64,000 nucleotides of DNA, from assembly GCA_020796225.1 (NCBI GenBank), contig CM036755.1, positions 15,129,317-15,193,316 of the forward strand, in the 5' to 3' direction. This stretch comes from Arion vulgaris (Eukaryota; Mollusca; Gastropoda; Stylommatophora; Arionidae). The position numbers and the translations under genes are program-made. This document shows, in pieces, positions 61,015-64,000 of this stretch. The notes under the pieces were generated by a model. It was not told the origin of the DNA and made no database searches. It worked only from the letters and a program-made list of their open reading frames with translations. Each line of letters opens with the position of its first letter. Within the stretch, counting starts at the first letter, position 1.

Positions 61015-63350
61015 ATGTGTTTCATTTACATGTGTGTGTTGAACTTCTGCAAATATTCCTTCATTGCCTGTTTCTTTCCTGATTGGTTATTGGTTACTAA
61101 ACTGACGTCATTGCACTCCGGGCAGACCGATAGGTGCTCAGTCTTCCCCAACATATATCGAAGAGTATACATACTGATGGTTCCTGTCGCTCGCTGATTA
61201 AACACAACTCTCACTCTGCCTCTCAGACATCCAGTTCGACTTGAACAACGGGTAACTCCAAACTGCTTAAATCGCTTGATCGATTCAACATCGATTTTAG
61301 TGTCCTCATCCAACAGACAGTCGCGAAGAGACCGAAGAATATCCCCTTATCCATCTTCAACTCCCCAACAATCGATGCTGTTGATGCAAGCCTGTCCGCT
61401 CTCATTACCGTAAACACCCGCATGCCCAGGACAGTATATCCACGTAAGCGGGAGGTTAGAGACTTCTATAGACGACATCCACTCATACGAAACCTGCCCT
61501 TCTGGATCTTGTGAAGCATCGACTGAGAGTCAGATACAACAACTGCCCCAGTAAATGAAGTCCCAGAAATATAATGGAGGGCAGCAGTAACTGCCTCAAC
61601 CTCCATCCTCATACTAGAAGTAGTTGTCCTGTACGCCCCACTTCGCTCTGCAACAACCCTACCATGCGCATTAGCAAAGAAACCCCAGCCGGATTTCTCA
61701 CCACGTTGAACTGACTCATCGGTATATACAACAACATCCTCATCCCTTGCATTATCTTCTATCAACTGCTTAACTCGAGATCAGCCTTCATGTTGCCCCA
61801 ATCTCTACATTCTCTTCCAAGAGTAATGATAACGTTGAGATAGTTGGTCATGCTACCATCTGTTGGGATCCATTCTTCCCCTATTGGTAGGGTCGCAACC
61901 GTAATCACCTGGCCAATTGTTCTCTCAGCCTGGGCCATCCACGACATGCCACGCTTGATTCTGGTGCCCTTAACATCATTAGTGTTCTTGTGTAGTGGAT
62001 GTCTCTTATCCAAGTAACCCATATATGCCTTGGTTTGGGCGATTACATGACGGAGCGTAGTGACAGAAGGCCAAGCATATATCTCATCTTCACAATGGGG
62101 TATCTCTAGTGCAGCCCAGAACTATACGCATGCCTTCATTCTGAACCCGTTCGAGTCGTTCACATTGTGATCTTGATATCGTAAGAATTCGAGTCCGTAA
62201 TCTACCACTGACATTACCAGTCGATCGAACAAAAGGGCAAGTAGTCTCTGCTCAAGGTGTGCGGCCACCATAACTTTGAGAGCCGCTAGACCACGCTTGC
62301 ACCATTCTATCGTCTGTTCAATATGGTGTTTGAAAGATAGACTACGATCAAAGGTTATTCCAAGATAGCGCAGCCTGTCTCTGCGCTTGATGGTATGTTC
62401 ATCAAAGATTACACATGGTAGGTCAGCCTTGACGATGTGAGTATTCAACGAGCACCACAACATACACGCTTTTTCAGGATTGACCTGAGAGCGAGACTCT
62501 CTACACCAACCCGAGATGGTACGCAATGTTTTCTGAATGTCGTCAACCATCTCTCGTCTATCTGACCCAGTCCTATATATTAAGATATCATATGTCAATG
62601 TCCGACCCAATCCGGTTAGCTGAATTTTAGCTACATTTGCTGTGTAAATATTAAACAACACGGTGATAGAGGAGAACCCTGGGGTAATCCCGGACATATA
62701 CTTGCAGGATCGGATGTCCCATGTTCCTAAACGTAGTGCAACGGTTCTCTCCATTAAAGAAGCAGCTATCCAGTTCACCAGCCAAGGATTAACTTCACAT
62801 TTAATCAAAGAGCGCACCATTATTGAAAAATTCACCTTGTTATAAGCATCCTCGAAGTCGATGGCCACAGCAACAGTCTCATGCTTAGATTGGAAGCCTT
62901 CATAAACATCATATGCAAACGTGCCAGCATTGTCCCATGTCCCTTTCATTGGTCGGTAGCTACCCAAAGTGTCAGGGAGGATGCGGTCATTCTCCAAGTG
63001 ACACATTACCTTTCTGGCCACTATCTTCTCTAGTAATTTGCCATATACATTTTGCAAGGTGAGTATGCGGTAGCTGCTGAGCAGTTTAGGATCCTTCCCA
63101 TGTTTGTGGAGCGGTCGCAAATAACTATGAAGCCAATCTCGGGTACCACAGCATTCTGTACACTTTTGTTAAAATCCATCACAACTGCAGTAATAACAGT
63201 CTCGTCCAGCTGTTTGATGTGATGATATTGGACACCATCAGGCCCTGGAGCGGTGCTGTGGCTTGCCTTGAGTGTATTAACAACATCCTCCTTTGTTATT
63301 AAGTCAATGTAAGGTTCTCCAGAGCTAGTAATATCACGAAGAGCACTTAT
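61015..63350 (-). pseudogene. I-like LINE: RT, RNase H and C-terminus (minus)
   Basis: RT at 63350-62122: [20 protein letters not shown], motif [15 protein letters not shown], and a damaged motif B (TPGFSSITVLFNIY in place of PQGSPLSP). Motif C is LTYDILIY without ADD. Thumb RDRLRYLGITFDRSLSFKHH. RNase H at 61765-61466: VVYTDESVQRGEKSGWGFF, MRMEVEAVTAALHYI, VVVSDSQSML. The Cys motif HLSVCPECNDVS lies near 61110. 5'-truncated at about 63350. The 3' end lies only about 50 bp past the exon 9 donor. Longest open piece is 332 codons. Opposite-orientation relative of 38450-40558. Confidence 0.9.
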
Positions 63351-64000
63351 GATTGAAAAAGTAAGGGTTGGAGTAACAAATTTGATTAATCTAATAAAGT
63401 GTTGATGTCTGACAGTTCCATCATATCTAGATCAAAAGCACTTTTTCAGAGAAAACAACTCAGTGCCTTGGAGCTGCGTCTGTGATCATACTAAATTACT
63501 GCTTACCTGAGATCTGCTTTCAAAAGATGACATAGTTAATTGCTAACCAGGCACAGATAACATGTGTCATAATGACTGTGCAATTGTTCCACATGCTCAG
63601 AGCTCATTCCCAGAGACTGAATCTGAGCTTGGATGGCACTATTACTGAGAAGAACTGCAAGTGGCAGCTTATAGTTAGTGTGGATACTACTGTAGTTCAG
63701 AGAGGCATATCTCACACCCAGAGCCCATTTACTGAGAAAACTGGTACCTAGATGGCGATGCAGATTGTTTCTACTTCTTCTCGTTCGCCCATTATGAATT
63801 CAGGAGTAATCAGTGCATCCAGCATGGTGCTTCTGGCTGATTTTTGCGTGAATGCTTGCTTTCCCTATCATCAAGTGTTCCTCATCATTCAGGCGAGCCA
63901 TCTCCAACTTCAGAGGTATTGTTTCTACTGAAAAGAACTACAGATGGTGCCCTGTAGGCAGTGTGGTAGATATACCCATATATATATATATATATACTAT
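63351..64000. other. Intron 9, nothing recognised; ends in TA microsatellite
   Basis: No exon or element motif. A (TA)n run at about 63978-63996 closes the window. Confidence 0.5.

Overview
This is nuclear DNA from an animal. One intron-rich host gene runs left to right through the window, and almost everything else is transposable-element debris. The host gene is an NDRG-family (N-myc downstream-regulated) alpha/beta-hydrolase-fold gene. I can place nine exons on the + strand between about 13.37 and 60.97 kb. Their reading phases join perfectly, every intron is GT-AG, and the gene continues beyond the right edge. The exon sequences look lophotrochozoan (mollusc-like). The repeat content (many RTE and I/Jockey-type LINEs, Penelope-like elements, tRNA-derived SINEs, a SPIN-type hAT MITE) also fits a mollusc, possibly a gastropod. 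That organism call is an inference from memory, not a search result.

Layout. 0-13.4 kb, upstream of the first recognised exon: an RTE endonuclease fragment, a full-length 4.5 kb LINE with target-site duplications (TSDs), further LINE and SINE pieces, and an RTE copy with two foreign LINE pieces embedded. 13.4-16.6 kb: NDRG exons 1-2, with a SINE, a piggyBac-like remnant and a 192 bp SPIN-like hAT MITE in the intron. 16.6-25.4 kb (intron 2): a 3.9 kb Penelope-like element (PLE1) inserted in an RTE with a 13 bp TSD, a truncated PLE2 in another RTE, then a further RTE. 25.4-44.3 kb (intron 3): LINE relics, a second full-length 4.4 kb LINE with TSDs, about 5.5 kb of sequence (34.15-39.64 kb) that looks like an unpolished homopolymer-inflated consensus, and I-like LINE pieces. 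44.3-51.7 kb (intron 4): an RTE split by a tRNA-SINE with TSD, then a three-level nest in which a piggyBac-like repeat contains an RTE and that RTE contains PLE3 (14 bp TSD). 51.7-61 kb: the closely spaced exons 5-9, a 32-bp tandem repeat that includes the exon-6 splice acceptor, and a roughly 0.95 kb minisatellite of about 44-bp units. 61-63.35 kb: an I-like LINE on the minus strand.

The only conventional gene I can support is NDRG. All TE reading frames I examined carry stops, frameshifts or altered catalytic motifs, so they are annotated as relics. The most informative observations are the SPIN-like MITE with an exact 8 bp TSD, the exactly bounded Penelope insertions with inverted pLTRs and hammerhead-like cores, the triple nesting, the duplicated splice acceptor, and the likely assembly-quality defect in intron 3.
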